Program-made: the position numbers and the translations under genes | Notes under the pieces: model-generated | Databases searched by the model: none | What the model saw: the letters and a program-made list of their open reading frames with translations, nothing else | Told to the model about the DNA's origin: nothing | In this document: positions 1-8,259 of the stretch, one piece after another | Position numbering within the stretch: position 1 is the first letter of the stretch | How the letters are laid out: each line of letters opens with the position of its first letter | Origin: Poseidonocella sp. HB161398 | Lineage (GTDB): Bacteria > Pseudomonadota > Alphaproteobacteria > Rhodobacterales > Rhodobacteraceae | Length of the DNA stretch: 64,000 bases | Direction: 5' to 3' | Assembly (NCBI RefSeq): GCF_005870025.1 | Contig: NZ_VATA01000006.1 | Location: 1-64,000, forward strand

Positions 1-130
1 TCAACACCCATCCCACGGAAGCTCTCCCTCGCCATCACCGGCAGGGCGAGTGACACTTTCGCTTTGTTCCGGGATGACATTATCGCTTTGCGCCTACACC
101 ACACGCTGCACGCTAACCTGACTTATGTCA
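1..130. mobile_element. probable terminal part of an IS21-type insertion sequence
   Basis: Two near-identical 16-bp direct repeats, TGACACTTTCGCTTTG at 51-66 and TGACATTATCGCTTTG at 75-90 (14/16 identical, 24 bp apart), match the multiple terminal repeats typical of IS21-family ends. A frame on the plus strand ends at the TGA at 51-53, as the 3' end of a helper ATPase gene would. The stretch is clearly less GC-rich than the genes to its right. The outer boundary may be the CA at 129-130. Only the end is in the window, so the family assignment is inference. Confidence 0.35.
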
Positions 131-171
131 GCAAATCGACTCTTCCGAGCGCTGCGCCTGCCGCCGACCAA

Positions 172-224
172 GGCCCGACTCGGCCACCGGCAGGACAGAG
201 TCCCGGCCTCAGCCGGATCGGGCC
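172..224 (+). repeat. 53-bp REP-like palindrome, copy 1
   Basis: Starts GGCCCGACTCGGC and ends GCCGGATCGGGCC, which pair into a long imperfect stem; the interior also pairs (GGAC with GTCC). Three more copies of exactly the same length lie at 299-351 (inverted), 41227-41279 and 41623-41675. Copy 1 and the inverted copy 2 form a BIME-like pair downstream of the aldo/keto reductase gene. Confidence 0.7.
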
Positions 225-298
225 AGCCTGCAGGCCCGGGCCGCCGCCTGCGGGGACCCGGCCGGGTCACATGCGCGACCGCTTCAGAATAGAGGACT

Positions 299-351
299 GG
301 CCCGATCCGGCCGGCCTCGGGACAAGGGCGCAGCGGCAGCCGAGTCGGGCC
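299..351 (-). repeat. 53-bp REP-like palindrome, copy 2 (inverted)
   Basis: Begins GGCCCGATCCGG and ends CCGAGTCGGGCC, so its reverse complement has the same ends as the other three copies. It lies 27 bp past the stop of the aldo/keto reductase gene, where it could also act as an mRNA 3' stem or attenuator. The interior has diverged from copies 1, 3 and 4 while the ends are kept. Confidence 0.6.
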
Positions 352-378
352 GGGCCCGGGCGAAGCCCGGGACCGGGG

Positions 379-1347
379 TCAGGCGGCTTCGGCCGGGATG
401 CCCGCACCGGTCAGCCGCGCCATGTCCTCGGAGGAGAGCGACAGAGACGCGGCCCGGGCGAAGCTCTCCACCTGCGCCACGCTCGTCGCCGAGGCGATCG
501 GCGCCGAGACGCCCTCGCGCGCGATCAGCCAGGCCAGCGCCACCTCCGCCGGTTGCGCGCCATGCGCGCCCGCCACGTCGTCGAGCACGTCAAGGAGCCG
601 CATGCCGCGCTCGGTGAGGTACTTTTCGACCATGCCGCCGCGCTGGCGGCCCTTCAGGTCGGCCTCGGAACGGTACTTGCCCGAGAGGAACCCGGCCGCC
701 AGGCTGAAATAGGTCACCACCCCGATCTCCTTCTCGAGGCAGAGATCGCGCAACGGCCCCTCGAAGGCGGAACGGTCGTAGAGATTGTATTCCGGCTGGA
801 TCACCTGATAGGCCGGCAGGCCCTCGGCTGCCGCGGTCTCGAGCGCCGCGCCCAGCAGCGCCGCATCGTAGTTCGAGGCGCCGACCGCCTTGATCTTGCC
901 CGCTTTCAGCAGCTTGTCATAGGCGCCCAGCGTCTCGGCATGGCCGGTCTCCGGATCCGGCCAGTGCGAGAAGTAGAGGTCGATGCTCTCGGTCTGCAGC
1001 CGCTCCAGCGAGCGCTCCACCGCCTTGAGGATCCAGGCCTCGGACAGGCCCTTCTCGCCCGGCCCGCCCATGTCGGAGCCGACCTTGGTGAAGAGCTTCA
1101 CCTTCGCCCGCATCCCCGGGCGCGCGGCGAACCAGCGGCCGAGCACGGTCTCGGATTCGCCGCCCTTGTGGCCCTCGACCCAGGCGGAATAGACATCCGC
1201 CGTGTCGATCGCGTCGAAGCCGTGATCGACGAAGGCGTCGAGCACGCGGAAGCTCTCCGCCTCGTCCGCCGTCCAGCCGAGCACATTGCCGCCGAAGACG
1301 ATCGGCGCGATCTCCATGCCGGTGCGGCCCAGTGTCTTCTTCTGCAT
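379..1347 (-). CDS. aldo/keto reductase
   Basis: A 322-residue cytosolic NAD(P)H-dependent oxidoreductase of the AKR superfamily. The catalytic tetrad is readable: Asp48 and Tyr53 in DTADVY, Lys88 in FTKVG, His128 in YFSHWPD. Length and the N-terminal KTLGRTGMEIAPIVFGGNV match the family of bacterial AKRs close to L-glyceraldehyde 3-phosphate reductase-like and Mocr-type enzymes. AAGGAG lies 8 nt before the ATG. It is the last gene of a four-gene operon, 21 bp after the SDR gene. Substrate is unknown; the neighbours suggest a small carbonyl or sugar-derived compound. Confidence 0.88.
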   Translation of the reverse strand: MQKKTLGRTGMEIAPIVFGGNVLGWTADEAESFRVLDAFVDHGFDAIDTADVYSAWVEGHKGGESETVLGRWFAARPGMRAKVKLFTKVGSDMGGPGEKGLSEAWILKAVERSLERLQTESIDLYFSHWPDPETGHAETLGAYDKLLKAGKIKAVGASNYDAALLGAALETAAAEGLPAYQVIQPEYNLYDRSAFEGPLRDLCLEKEIGVVTYFSLAAGFLSGKYRSEADLKGRQRGGMVEKYLTERGMRLLDVLDDVAGAHGAQPAEVALAWLIAREGVSAPIASATSVAQVESFARAASLSLSSEDMARLTGAGIPAEAA

Positions 1348-1368
1348 TTCCGTTCTCCTTGCTGCGGT

Positions 1369-2079
1369 TCAGACCAGCGCGCCGCCGCCATCGACATAGA
1401 CGGTGGCCCCGGTCATGTAGGGGTTGCCCATGAAGGCGAGCGCCTGGGTGGCGATCATCTCGGGCGTGCCGACGCGCCCCGCGGGGAGCTTCGCGGCCGC
1501 GCCCTCGAACATCGCCTTGCGGCCGTCGCCTTCGAGCGTGTCGTACATCTCGGTCTTCACCAGCCCCGGCGAGACGCAATTGACCCTGACCGGCGCGAAT
1601 TCCAGCGCCAGGCCGCGGGTCAGCCCCTCGAGCGCGGCATTGATCGCGCCCTGGATCGCCGCGCCGGGCTTCGGCCGGATCGACAGGAAGCCCGAGGTCA
1701 GGGTCAGCGAGCCGCCCTCCTCGATCCGCGCGGCGCGGGCCAGCCGGTAGGCGCCCCAGAACTTGGAGTCGAAGGAGCCGTAGGCATCCTCCAGCGGCAG
1801 CTCCCGCACGGCGGCGACCTTCGTCGCGGCCGCCGAGCAGAAGACATGGCCGAAGGGCGCGCGGGCGGCGAAGAAGGCGTCGAGCCCGGCCGCGTCGCCG
1901 GTATCGAGCACCGCGCCCTCGGCGGTGCCGCCCAGCCGGTCGAGCGCGGCGTCGATCTTCTCCTGCGAGCGCGAGGCGATGGTCACATGGGCGCCCGCCG
2001 CGCGCGCGGCCTTTGCCACGCCGAAGCCGATGCCCGAGGAGCCGCCGAGCACGAGAACGGTCTTGTCCGCCAGCATCAT
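1369..2079 (-). CDS. SDR-fold protein lacking the catalytic Tyr-Lys
   Basis: A 236-residue short-chain dehydrogenase/reductase with the nucleotide motif GGSSGIG at 12-18 and the family's SPGLVKT near 170. At the usual YxxxK position the sequence is GAAIQGAINAAL (139-150): no Tyr or Lys is present there, although Ser129 is kept. It may therefore be a non-catalytic or mechanistically different SDR. The ATG overlaps the stop of the VOC gene (ATGA), so translation is coupled. Family is certain; activity is not. Confidence 0.85.
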   Translation of the reverse strand: MMLADKTVLVLGGSSGIGFGVAKAARAAGAHVTIASRSQEKIDAALDRLGGTAEGAVLDTGDAAGLDAFFAARAPFGHVFCSAAATKVAAVRELPLEDAYGSFDSKFWGAYRLARAARIEEGGSLTLTSGFLSIRPKPGAAIQGAINAALEGLTRGLALEFAPVRVNCVSPGLVKTEMYDTLEGDGRKAMFEGAAAKLPAGRVGTPEMIATQALAFMGNPYMTGATVYVDGGGALV

Positions 2080-2624
2080 TCCGCCGCCTCCGTCTCGCGG
2101 CGCGGCGCGGGCAGCCAGCGCGGCGCGGAGGGCGCGCCGTCATAGCGCACCGGCGAGGGCAGCGCCTCGAACTCGATCAGCAGCCCCCAGGGCGTCAGGC
2201 CGAAGCGGCCGCGATTGCCCGGGGCCTCCTCCTGGCCGGTCAGCGCATAGGGCCCCTCGAGCAGCTCGCCCCCGGCGGCGGCGAAGGCGGCGGAGGCCGC
2301 GTCGATATCCTCGACGGTGATGCTGAAATGGCTGATCCCGGTCTCCGAGATGCCGCCCTGGGCGGCGCCGGGCCGGTCGATCTCGAAGATCTCCAGATTG
2401 GCGCCATTGCCGAAGCGCAGCATCGAGACCGCGACGATGGCGGTGCCGCGGCGCAGGCCGTTCTTGGCCTCCAGCTCCGTGCCCGGCAGGGGCGCGCGGT
2501 CCTTCGAGGTCAGCGAGAACAGCACCTCGGTGCCGAAGGCGCGGGCGAAGAAGGCGACGGCGGCGTCGTGATCGGGCACGGTGATGCCGACATGCTCGAT
2601 GCCGCGGAAATTTGCTTGGCTCAT
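2076..2624 (-). CDS. VOC (glyoxalase/dioxygenase-fold) family protein
   Basis: A 182-residue protein starting with FRGIEHVGITVPDHDAAVAFF, the classic first strand and metal-ligand histidine of the vicinal oxygen chelate fold, with a second module around ISHFSITVEDIDAASAAF (near 97-114). Members include glyoxalases, extradiol dioxygenases and epimerases. It sits between an SDR and a PRISE-like reductase and overlaps both by ATGA. No substrate can be read from the sequence. Confidence 0.85.
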   Translation of the reverse strand: MSQANFRGIEHVGITVPDHDAAVAFFARAFGTEVLFSLTSKDRAPLPGTELEAKNGLRRGTAIVAVSMLRFGNGANLEIFEIDRPGAAQGGISETGISHFSITVEDIDAASAAFAAAGGELLEGPYALTGQEEAPGNRGRFGLTPWGLLIEFEALPSPVRYDGAPSAPRWLPAPRRETEAAE

Positions 2625-3670
2625 GGGATGATCTTCCTTTCCCGGAACTCGTTTACCAGACGCAGGAACATCGCTTCACTATCGACAACGGTTCCGAAGC
2701 CAGCCTGGCGGATCCGCGTGGTCGAGGAAATCACGTCCCAGTCGCAGTTGAAGATGAAATCGCCGAAGCCCCAGGCCGCGACCTTGTCGAAGGGCACGTC
2801 CGCGAGCCCGTATTTCGCCTTGATCCGCTCCCAGAGGGGGCCCTTGTCGGCCATCATTTCGCTCAGCGAGATCGGCATCGGTTCGCCCGGATCCATCTCC
2901 AGGCTGGCGGCGATCCGCTTCCACAGATGGCTCCAGCGGAAGACGTCGCCATTGGTCAGGTTGTAGGCCGTGCCGCCCGGCGCCCCGGTCGCGGCCCAGG
3001 CCGAGCCGCGCGCGAGCTGCGCGGCATCCGTCACCTGCGCGAGCTTGCCGTAGCAGGTGGCCGATCCGGGGAAGCGCAGCGGCAGGCCCAGTTCCTTGCA
3101 GATCGCCGCATAGACCGCGATCACCATCGCCAGGTTCATCGGATTGCCGATGGCGAAGCCGCAGACCACGTCGGGGCGCAGCACCACGCGGTCCCAGGCC
3201 TTGCCCTCGGAGTAGGCCGCCAGCCAGTCCTCCTGGTCGTAGTAGAACATCGGCGGCATCACGCGCGGATCGTCCTCGCGCGCGGGCGTCGGGAAGGCGC
3301 CCAGATGCGCGCCGTAGTATTTCGCGCCCTCGTAGAGCAGCACCCGCTGCAGTCCGGGCGAGGCCGCCTCGGCGGCGGTGACGCAGTTTTCCAGCATGGC
3401 GAGATTGACCGCCACCTGCGCCTGCATGTCCCGGCCTTCCTGGTAGGCAGCGTAGAAGACATGGGTGAAGGGACCGGCCCCGGCCAGCGCGGCGCGGGTG
3501 GCCTCCGCATCCTCCAGATCGACGGAAAGATAGCGCGCGCTGGTCTCGAAATCGGGGCTGCGGCGCGACAGCGCCGTCACCTCCCACCCCGCCTCGTCGG
3601 CCAGATGCGTCACCAGATTGCGCCCGATCACGCCAAGACCGCCCGCAACAAGGGCATGTGTCCGGGACAT
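2621..3670 (-). CDS. PRISE-like NAD(P)-dependent SDR / epimerase-family oxidoreductase
   Basis: A 349-residue extended SDR with GGLGVIG at 10-16. The stretch EGAKYYGAHLG (113-123) followed by FPTPAREDDP and FYYDQED (141-147) matches the progesterone 5-beta-reductase/iridoid synthase (PRISE) group, whose catalytic Lys and Tyr would be Lys116 and Tyr142 or Tyr143. Such enzymes reduce activated C=C bonds. The start MSRTHAL is chosen because the longer upstream frame is noncoding. First gene of the four-gene operon and divergent from the LysR gene at 3785. Confidence 0.8.
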   Translation of the reverse strand: MSRTHALVAGGLGVIGRNLVTHLADEAGWEVTALSRRSPDFETSARYLSVDLEDAEATRAALAGAGPFTHVFYAAYQEGRDMQAQVAVNLAMLENCVTAAEAASPGLQRVLLYEGAKYYGAHLGAFPTPAREDDPRVMPPMFYYDQEDWLAAYSEGKAWDRVVLRPDVVCGFAIGNPMNLAMVIAVYAAICKELGLPLRFPGSATCYGKLAQVTDAAQLARGSAWAATGAPGGTAYNLTNGDVFRWSHLWKRIAASLEMDPGEPMPISLSEMMADKGPLWERIKAKYGLADVPFDKVAAWGFGDFIFNCDWDVISSTTRIRQAGFGTVVDSEAMFLRLVNEFRERKIIP

Positions 3671-3722
3671 GGAATACCTCCTGAACTCGTTTCGCGGCCC
3701 AGAGGCCGCTGTTGCATCAGCT

Positions 3723-3730
3723 AGAATTCT
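3723..3730. promoter_or_regulatory. palindrome in the divergent LysR/redox-operon promoter region
   Basis: AGAATTCT, a perfect 8-bp palindrome, lies in the 114-bp AT-richer gap between the divergent operon (start 3670) and the LysR gene (start 3785). It is a plausible centre for a LysR-type T-N11-A site, but this is a position argument only. Confidence 0.25.
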
Positions 3731-3784
3731 GGCGCAGGAAAGAATGCCCGCCAGATGGCAAGATCTTTTCAGGGAAATCGAAGA

Positions 3785-4675
3785 ATGGACGATCCAAGGC
3801 TGATGCGGCTCTTCGTGGCCATCGCCGAGCAGGGCTCGCTCTCGGCGGTGGCGCGCGGCTGGGGCGTGGCGCCCTCGACCGTGACCCACGGGCTGAAGCG
3901 GCTGGAGGAACGGCTGGGCGCGCAGCTGGTCCTGCGCTCCACCCGGCGGCTGTCGCTGACGCCCGAGGGCGCGCGCTTCCTCACCGATTGCCGCCGCATC
4001 CTGTCGGATCTGGAAGAGGTGATGTCGGGCTTCGCCGAGCGCGGCCCGCTCAAGGGCCAGATCCGCGTCACCGCTACGAACGATCTGGGCCGCCAGCGCA
4101 TCGCGCCCCTGGTCCACAGCTTCATGGAGCTCAATCCCGGGCTGCTGGTGCAGCTCTTCCTGTCGGACACGGTGGTCGACCTGGTCGAGGGCGGCTTCGA
4201 TTTCGGCATAAGAACCGGGCCCTTGCGGGATTCCGACCTGAAGGCGCGGCTGCTCTTGCGCGGCCGCAAGCGGGTCTGCGCGGCGCCCGCCTACTGGGAC
4301 CGGCACGGCCGTCCCGAACATCCCCGCGACCTCGCGGAGCATGACTGCCTGACCCTGTCGATGCCCGGCGACACCCAGGCCTTCTGGGGCTTCCGCGACG
4401 GCGAGACCCGGTTCCGCCAGCGCGTCGCCGGCACGCGGCTGGTCAATGACGGCCAGGTGCTGCGCGACTGGGCGGTGGCCGGGGCGGGCGTCGCCTTCAA
4501 GTCGAGCTTCGACATCGCCGCCGATGTCGCCGCCGGACGGCTGGAGACCGTGCTCGACAGCTTCACCACCGAGTCGACCAATCTCTATGCCGTCTTCGCG
4601 CCCCGGGCGCAGGAATCCCGCCGCGTCCGCGCGCTGGCCGAGCATCTCTCCGACGGGCTCGCCGCCGCGGAGTGA
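3785..4675 (+). CDS. LysR-family transcriptional regulator
   Basis: A 296-residue DNA-binding regulator. The N-terminal winged helix (about 1-60) reads LMRLFVAIAEQGSLSAVARG then APSTVTHGLKRLEERLG, followed by a type-2 periplasmic-binding-fold effector domain. The ATG at 3785 is preferred over the one 30 nt upstream because the LysR helix begins immediately after it and AGGGA lies 8 nt before. Divergent from the SDR-VOC-SDR-AKR operon, which it most likely controls. Confidence 0.9.
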   Translation: MDDPRLMRLFVAIAEQGSLSAVARGWGVAPSTVTHGLKRLEERLGAQLVLRSTRRLSLTPEGARFLTDCRRILSDLEEVMSGFAERGPLKGQIRVTATNDLGRQRIAPLVHSFMELNPGLLVQLFLSDTVVDLVEGGFDFGIRTGPLRDSDLKARLLLRGRKRVCAAPAYWDRHGRPEHPRDLAEHDCLTLSMPGDTQAFWGFRDGETRFRQRVAGTRLVNDGQVLRDWAVAGAGVAFKSSFDIAADVAAGRLETVLDSFTTESTNLYAVFAPRAQESRRVRALAEHLSDGLAAAE

Positions 4676-4702
4676 GCCCCCGCAATTTTCCGTGACTGGA
4701 CC

Positions 4703-4719
4703 GGCCCGCGGCGCGGGCC
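4703..4719 (+). terminator. GC hairpin after the LysR gene
   Basis: GGCCCGC (4703-4709) and GCGGGCC (4713-4719) form a perfect 7-bp stem with a 3-nt loop, 27 bp after the LysR stop. There is no T-run after it, so it may only be an mRNA 3' stem. Confidence 0.3.
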
Positions 4720-4780
4720 TACCTGAGCCCGGCCGCTCAGGCGGCGATTTCCCGTTCCTTTCCGGAGACCTGCGAGTGAC

Positions 4781-5527
4781 ATGAGTGACACGATCCTGCT
4801 TATCCTGGCCGCGCTGATCGTCGGCGCCTCGAAGGGCGGCCTGTCTTCCGCCGCTGCCATTGCCGTGCCGATGCTGGCGCTTTTCATGAGCCCGGTGAAG
4901 GCGGCCGCGACCCTCCTGCCCGTCTACATCGTCACCGACTGGATCGGCGTCTGGCTCTACCGGAAGCACTTCTCGAAGCGCAACGTGCTGATCCTGACGC
5001 CCGCGATCCTGCTGGGCGTCGCCATCGCCACGGTGATCACCCCCTACACGCCGGAATCGGCGCTGCTGATCTTCACCGGCTGCATCGGGCTCTGGCATAT
5101 CGCGCGCAGCTGGCTGAAGCGCGGCGAGGAAGAGGCCGTGCCGCCCCGGGTCCTGCCCGGCATCTTCTGGGGCACGCTGACCGGCATCGCCAGCTTCATC
5201 ACCCATTCGGGCGCCCCGCCCTCCCAAGCCTACCTGCTGCCGCAGAAGCTGCCCAAGCTGGACTTCGCCGGCACGATCGCGATCTCCTTCGCCATCGGCA
5301 ACCTCGTGAAGCTCCCGGCCTATGCCGCCATCGGCCAGCTCGACGGGCTGAACTGGGGGCTGATCGCCGGGCTGGCGGCGGCCGGGGTCGCGGGCACCTA
5401 TCTGGGCCGCTGGCTGACGCATCTGCTGCCCGAATGGCTCTACATGCGGACGATCCAGGTGATGCTGCTGATCCTGTCGGTGGTGCTGCTGGCCCGCGGC
5501 GGGCTGGAACTGGCCGGGATCGCCTGA
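4781..5527 (+). CDS. TauE/SafE-family sulfite/organosulfur exporter-like permease
   Basis: A 248-residue integral membrane protein, almost entirely hydrophobic with about seven or eight predicted membrane segments. The N-terminus ILLILAALIVGASKGGLSSA and the mid-protein HSGAPPSQAYLLP fit the TauE/SafE family (COG0730), which moves sulfite, sulfoacetate or related anions. Stand-alone gene between the LysR regulator and a riboflavin synthase. Substrate is not determined by the sequence. A second, dissimilar family member lies at 7447-8259. Confidence 0.85.
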   Translation: MSDTILLILAALIVGASKGGLSSAAAIAVPMLALFMSPVKAAATLLPVYIVTDWIGVWLYRKHFSKRNVLILTPAILLGVAIATVITPYTPESALLIFTGCIGLWHIARSWLKRGEEEAVPPRVLPGIFWGTLTGIASFITHSGAPPSQAYLLPQKLPKLDFAGTIAISFAIGNLVKLPAYAAIGQLDGLNWGLIAGLAAAGVAGTYLGRWLTHLLPEWLYMRTIQVMLLILSVVLLARGGLELAGIA

Positions 5528-5602
5528 GCTGGCACGGCGCATGCCTTGCCATTGCCGCTGCGGGGCGTAGGATGCGCCCCGCCCAGACCGGAGAGCTCCG
5601 CC

Positions 5603-6244
5603 ATGTATACCGGCATCGTCCAGACCGTCGCCCCCGTCACCCGCCTCGAGCGGCACGAGGGCCATACCAGCTTCACCTTCGAGCTGCCGCCCGAGCGGCT
5701 CGCCGACCTGCAGATCGGCGGCAGCGTCGCGGTCGAAGGCGTCTGCCTTTCGGCCACCGCGATCGAGGGCACCCGCGTCAGCTTCGACGCCATGACCGCC
5801 ACGCTGGAGCGCACCAATCTGGCCCGTCTCGAGGAAGGCGGCCGCGCCAATATCGAACGCTCGATGAAGATGACCGAGGAGAATGGCGGCCATCCGGTGG
5901 CCGGGCACATCTCCTGCACCGCCGAGCTGGTCGCGCTGAAGACCGAGGGCGCGGGCGCCTTCATCACCTTCCGCGTGCCGCAGCCCTGGGCGAAATACGT
6001 CTTCGACCGCGGCTTCCTGGCGGTGAATGGCTGCAGCCTGACCGTGGCCGAGGCCGAGGGCGACCTCTTCACCATCTACCTGATCCCCGAGACGCTGCGC
6101 CAGACCACCTTCCCCGACTACAAGGTCGGCGATCACGTCAATATCGAGGTCGACCACCAGACCAAGATCACCGTCGACGTGATGGAGCGCACGCTGGAAC
6201 GGCTGCTGCCGCAGTATCTGGGCAAGGCCGGCGCCGCCGCCTGA
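5603..6244 (+). CDS. ribE: riboflavin synthase, alpha subunit type
   Basis: A 213-residue protein with two tandem lumazine-binding halves (about 1-97 and 98-205). MYTGIVQTV opens the first barrel; GGHPVAGHIS joins the halves and LIPETLRQTTF lies in the second. It converts two 6,7-dimethyl-8-ribityllumazine molecules into riboflavin and a pyrimidinedione. The ATG at 5603 has GGAGAG 6 nt upstream and puts the conserved MxTGI at the N-terminus. It stands alone rather than in a rib operon, and its VNIEVDHQTKITVDVMERTL tail resembles the E. coli RibC type, so it may be an extra copy. Confidence 0.88.
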   Translation: MYTGIVQTVAPVTRLERHEGHTSFTFELPPERLADLQIGGSVAVEGVCLSATAIEGTRVSFDAMTATLERTNLARLEEGGRANIERSMKMTEENGGHPVAGHISCTAELVALKTEGAGAFITFRVPQPWAKYVFDRGFLAVNGCSLTVAEAEGDLFTIYLIPETLRQTTFPDYKVGDHVNIEVDHQTKITVDVMERTLERLLPQYLGKAGAAA

Positions 6245-6382
6245 GCCGCGCCCGCCCGGGCCGCTTGCGGTCCCGGCCCGCGCCCGCCCGCGCGGCAGGC
6301 CCGAGGGGCGTCTTGCCTGTCGGGCGGGGCTAGCAGCCCGGGCCGCGCGCCGCGGTCCTCTGCATGCGCCCCCTAGGGCCTG

Positions 6383-7315
6383 CTAGACGAAGACCGCGGT
6401 CAGCACGGCGCGCAGCGCGATCCCCGCGGCCGCGCCCAGCACCGCCTGCTTCCAGACCCGCGCCAGGAAGGGCAGAGCCGCCAGGAAGATCGCAAGCCCG
6501 GCCACGTCGAGCGACTGGAAGAGGAAGGAAGAGGCGGCGTTCAGCTCCTCTGCGGGGATCGCCAGGGCAGACTCCGGCGCCATCAGCAGGCCGACGACTG
6601 CGGTGTTCCCGGCGATCATCTTGGTTATGAAGGGCAGGATCAGCCCGCGGTCGATCCCCAGGAGCTCCATCGGCGGGGCCAGCAGCATCTCCAGCAGATG
6701 CACGCCGCCGACCATCACCAGGACCTCCACCGCGAAGAGCGTGACGATCAGCATCGGCGTCATCCCGGCGATGATCCTCAGCGCCTCCGAGCCGCCGCGG
6801 TTGATCGTGCCGATCACCGAGCGGTCGACCTTCTCGTCCTCGCCGCCATAGGTGTCCGGCCCGCGCGCGTCATCCAGCCCGCGGCCGAAAAGCCAGTGCA
6901 CGCTGGCCGCGCCGCCGAGCGCGCCGATCAGCGAGATCGCGATGGTCGGGCCGATATCGAGCCCCAGCCGCACCAGCGGAAAGACCGCATTGGCCGGGGC
7001 GGTCGCCATGCAGGCGGCATAGGTCGCCGCCAGCCGGCGGTCGGAATGGCCGCGCGCCTGCATCATGGCGAGCACCGGCACCGGCGCCACGGCCGAGACG
7101 AACTGCGCCTGCAGGATCGCCAGCGCGCCGAGCCCGCCGAGCCCGAAGGCCCGCATCGGCCGCGCCAGCACCCGCTCCAGCCAGGCCAGGACGCCCCAGC
7201 CCTCGAAGAAGCGCAGGATGACCATCAGAACGACCATCAGCGGCATGAAGATGTAGAGCGCCGTGTAGAGCGCGTTCTCGCCTGCGGTCAGGACCGCATC
7301 GACCAGAGCTTCCAT
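6383..7315 (-). CDS. nucleoside-recognition (Gate) domain membrane protein
   Basis: A 310-residue inner-membrane protein with multiple hydrophobic segments and two halves that look like Gate/nucleoside-recognition domains (FMPLMVVLMVILRFFEGWGV near 23-42; GSEALRIIAGMTPMLIVTLF in the second half). Family members include SpmA/SpmB-like and YjiH-like transport-associated proteins of unknown substrate. The start MEALVDAV is chosen because GAAAGGG precedes it by 8 nt; the next in-frame ATG upstream (7348) has no good ribosome site. Convergent with the riboflavin synthase gene. Confidence 0.75.
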   Translation of the reverse strand: MEALVDAVLTAGENALYTALYIFMPLMVVLMVILRFFEGWGVLAWLERVLARPMRAFGLGGLGALAILQAQFVSAVAPVPVLAMMQARGHSDRRLAATYAACMATAPANAVFPLVRLGLDIGPTIAISLIGALGGAASVHWLFGRGLDDARGPDTYGGEDEKVDRSVIGTINRGGSEALRIIAGMTPMLIVTLFAVEVLVMVGGVHLLEMLLAPPMELLGIDRGLILPFITKMIAGNTAVVGLLMAPESALAIPAEELNAASSFLFQSLDVAGLAIFLAALPFLARVWKQAVLGAAAGIALRAVLTAVFV

Positions 7316-7446
7316 GGAGATTGCCCTTTCCGCCCGGATGAAGGGCATTCCCGTCTTGGCTACCGGGAGCCGCCGCGGGTTTCCAGCGCGCCGCGCGCAT
7401 GGCCGCCATGCGGCCCGCGCAATATCGGTTCACCGGTGAAACCGGC

Positions 7447-8259
7447 TCAGCCGGTCAGGCCCTTGCGCAGCATGTTGCCCGCCAGCACCAGGATCGTCAG
7501 CGCGAAGACCAGCCGCAGATGCGCCGGGCTCAGCCGGTGGGCGAGCTTCACGCCCAGGGGCACGGTCAGCAGCGTCATCAGCGTGATCAGCACCACCGAG
7601 GGCAGGTTGACATAGCCCACGGTCAGCGGCGGCTTGTCCTCGATCCCCCAGCCGGTCGCCAGGAAGGTCAGGAAGGCGGGGATCGAGATCAGCATGCCGA
7701 AGCCCGGGCTGGTGCCCACCGCGCGGTGCGGCGGCACCGAATAGGCGGTCAGCAAGGGCACGGTGAAGGAGCCGCCGCCGATCCCCATCAGCGCCGAGAA
7801 GAAGCCGATCAGCCCGCCATAGGTGCCGCCGAGCGCGCGGCCGGGCAGCCGGTCCGAGATCCGCCAGCTGCGCTTGCCGAGCAGCATGTAGAGCCCGAGC
7901 GTCACGCCGATCGCGCCGAAGACCACCTGCAGCTGCTGCGAGCGCAAAGCCGCCGCCGCGAAGACGCCGAGCACCGCGCCGACGGCAATGAAGGGCCCCC
8001 AGTCGCGGATCAGCGTGCGGTCGACCGCGCCGCGCTTGGCATGGGCGGTGACCGAGCGCAGCGAAGTGAAGATGATCGTGCCGGTCGAGGTGGCGACGCA
8101 GATCTGCATCATCTGCGCGGGATGGTAGCCGAGCGCGTGGAAGGCATGGAAGAAGGCCGGGACCAGGATGATCCCGCCGCCGACGCCGAGCAGCCCCGAG
8201 ATCACCCCGGCAATCGCGCCGGCGCCTGCGATGGTAGCGGCGAGGATCAGCAGATCCAT
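7447..8259 (-). CDS. TauE/SafE-family sulfite/organosulfur exporter-like permease
   Basis: A 270-residue membrane protein with the family's duplicated motif: GLLGVGGGIILVPAFF near residues 23-38 and MGIGGGSFTVPLL in the second half. The ATG at 8259 has CAGGAG 9 nt upstream; upstream extension lacks membrane character. It has the canonical GVGGG repeat that the 248-residue paralogue at 4781 lacks. Likely substrate: sulfite or another small oxyanion; not determined. Confidence 0.87.
   Translation of the reverse strand: MDLLILAATIAGAGAIAGVISGLLGVGGGIILVPAFFHAFHALGYHPAQMMQICVATSTGTIIFTSLRSVTAHAKRGAVDRTLIRDWGPFIAVGAVLGVFAAAALRSQQLQVVFGAIGVTLGLYMLLGKRSWRISDRLPGRALGGTYGGLIGFFSALMGIGGGSFTVPLLTAYSVPPHRAVGTSPGFGMLISIPAFLTFLATGWGIEDKPPLTVGYVNLPSVVLITLMTLLTVPLGVKLAHRLSPAHLRLVFALTILVLAGNMLRKGLTG

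Noticed and set aside
5528-5602. FMN riboswitch upstream of the riboflavin synthase gene
   Set aside because: The gap is only 75 bp and lacks the AGGGNGAA-type conserved blocks.
2621-6157. Very long antisense open frames (over 1000 codons) across the LysR, TauE and ribE genes
   Set aside because: High GC suppresses stop codons on the opposite strand; the sense genes have clear families, start sites and coupling, the antisense translations are low-complexity.
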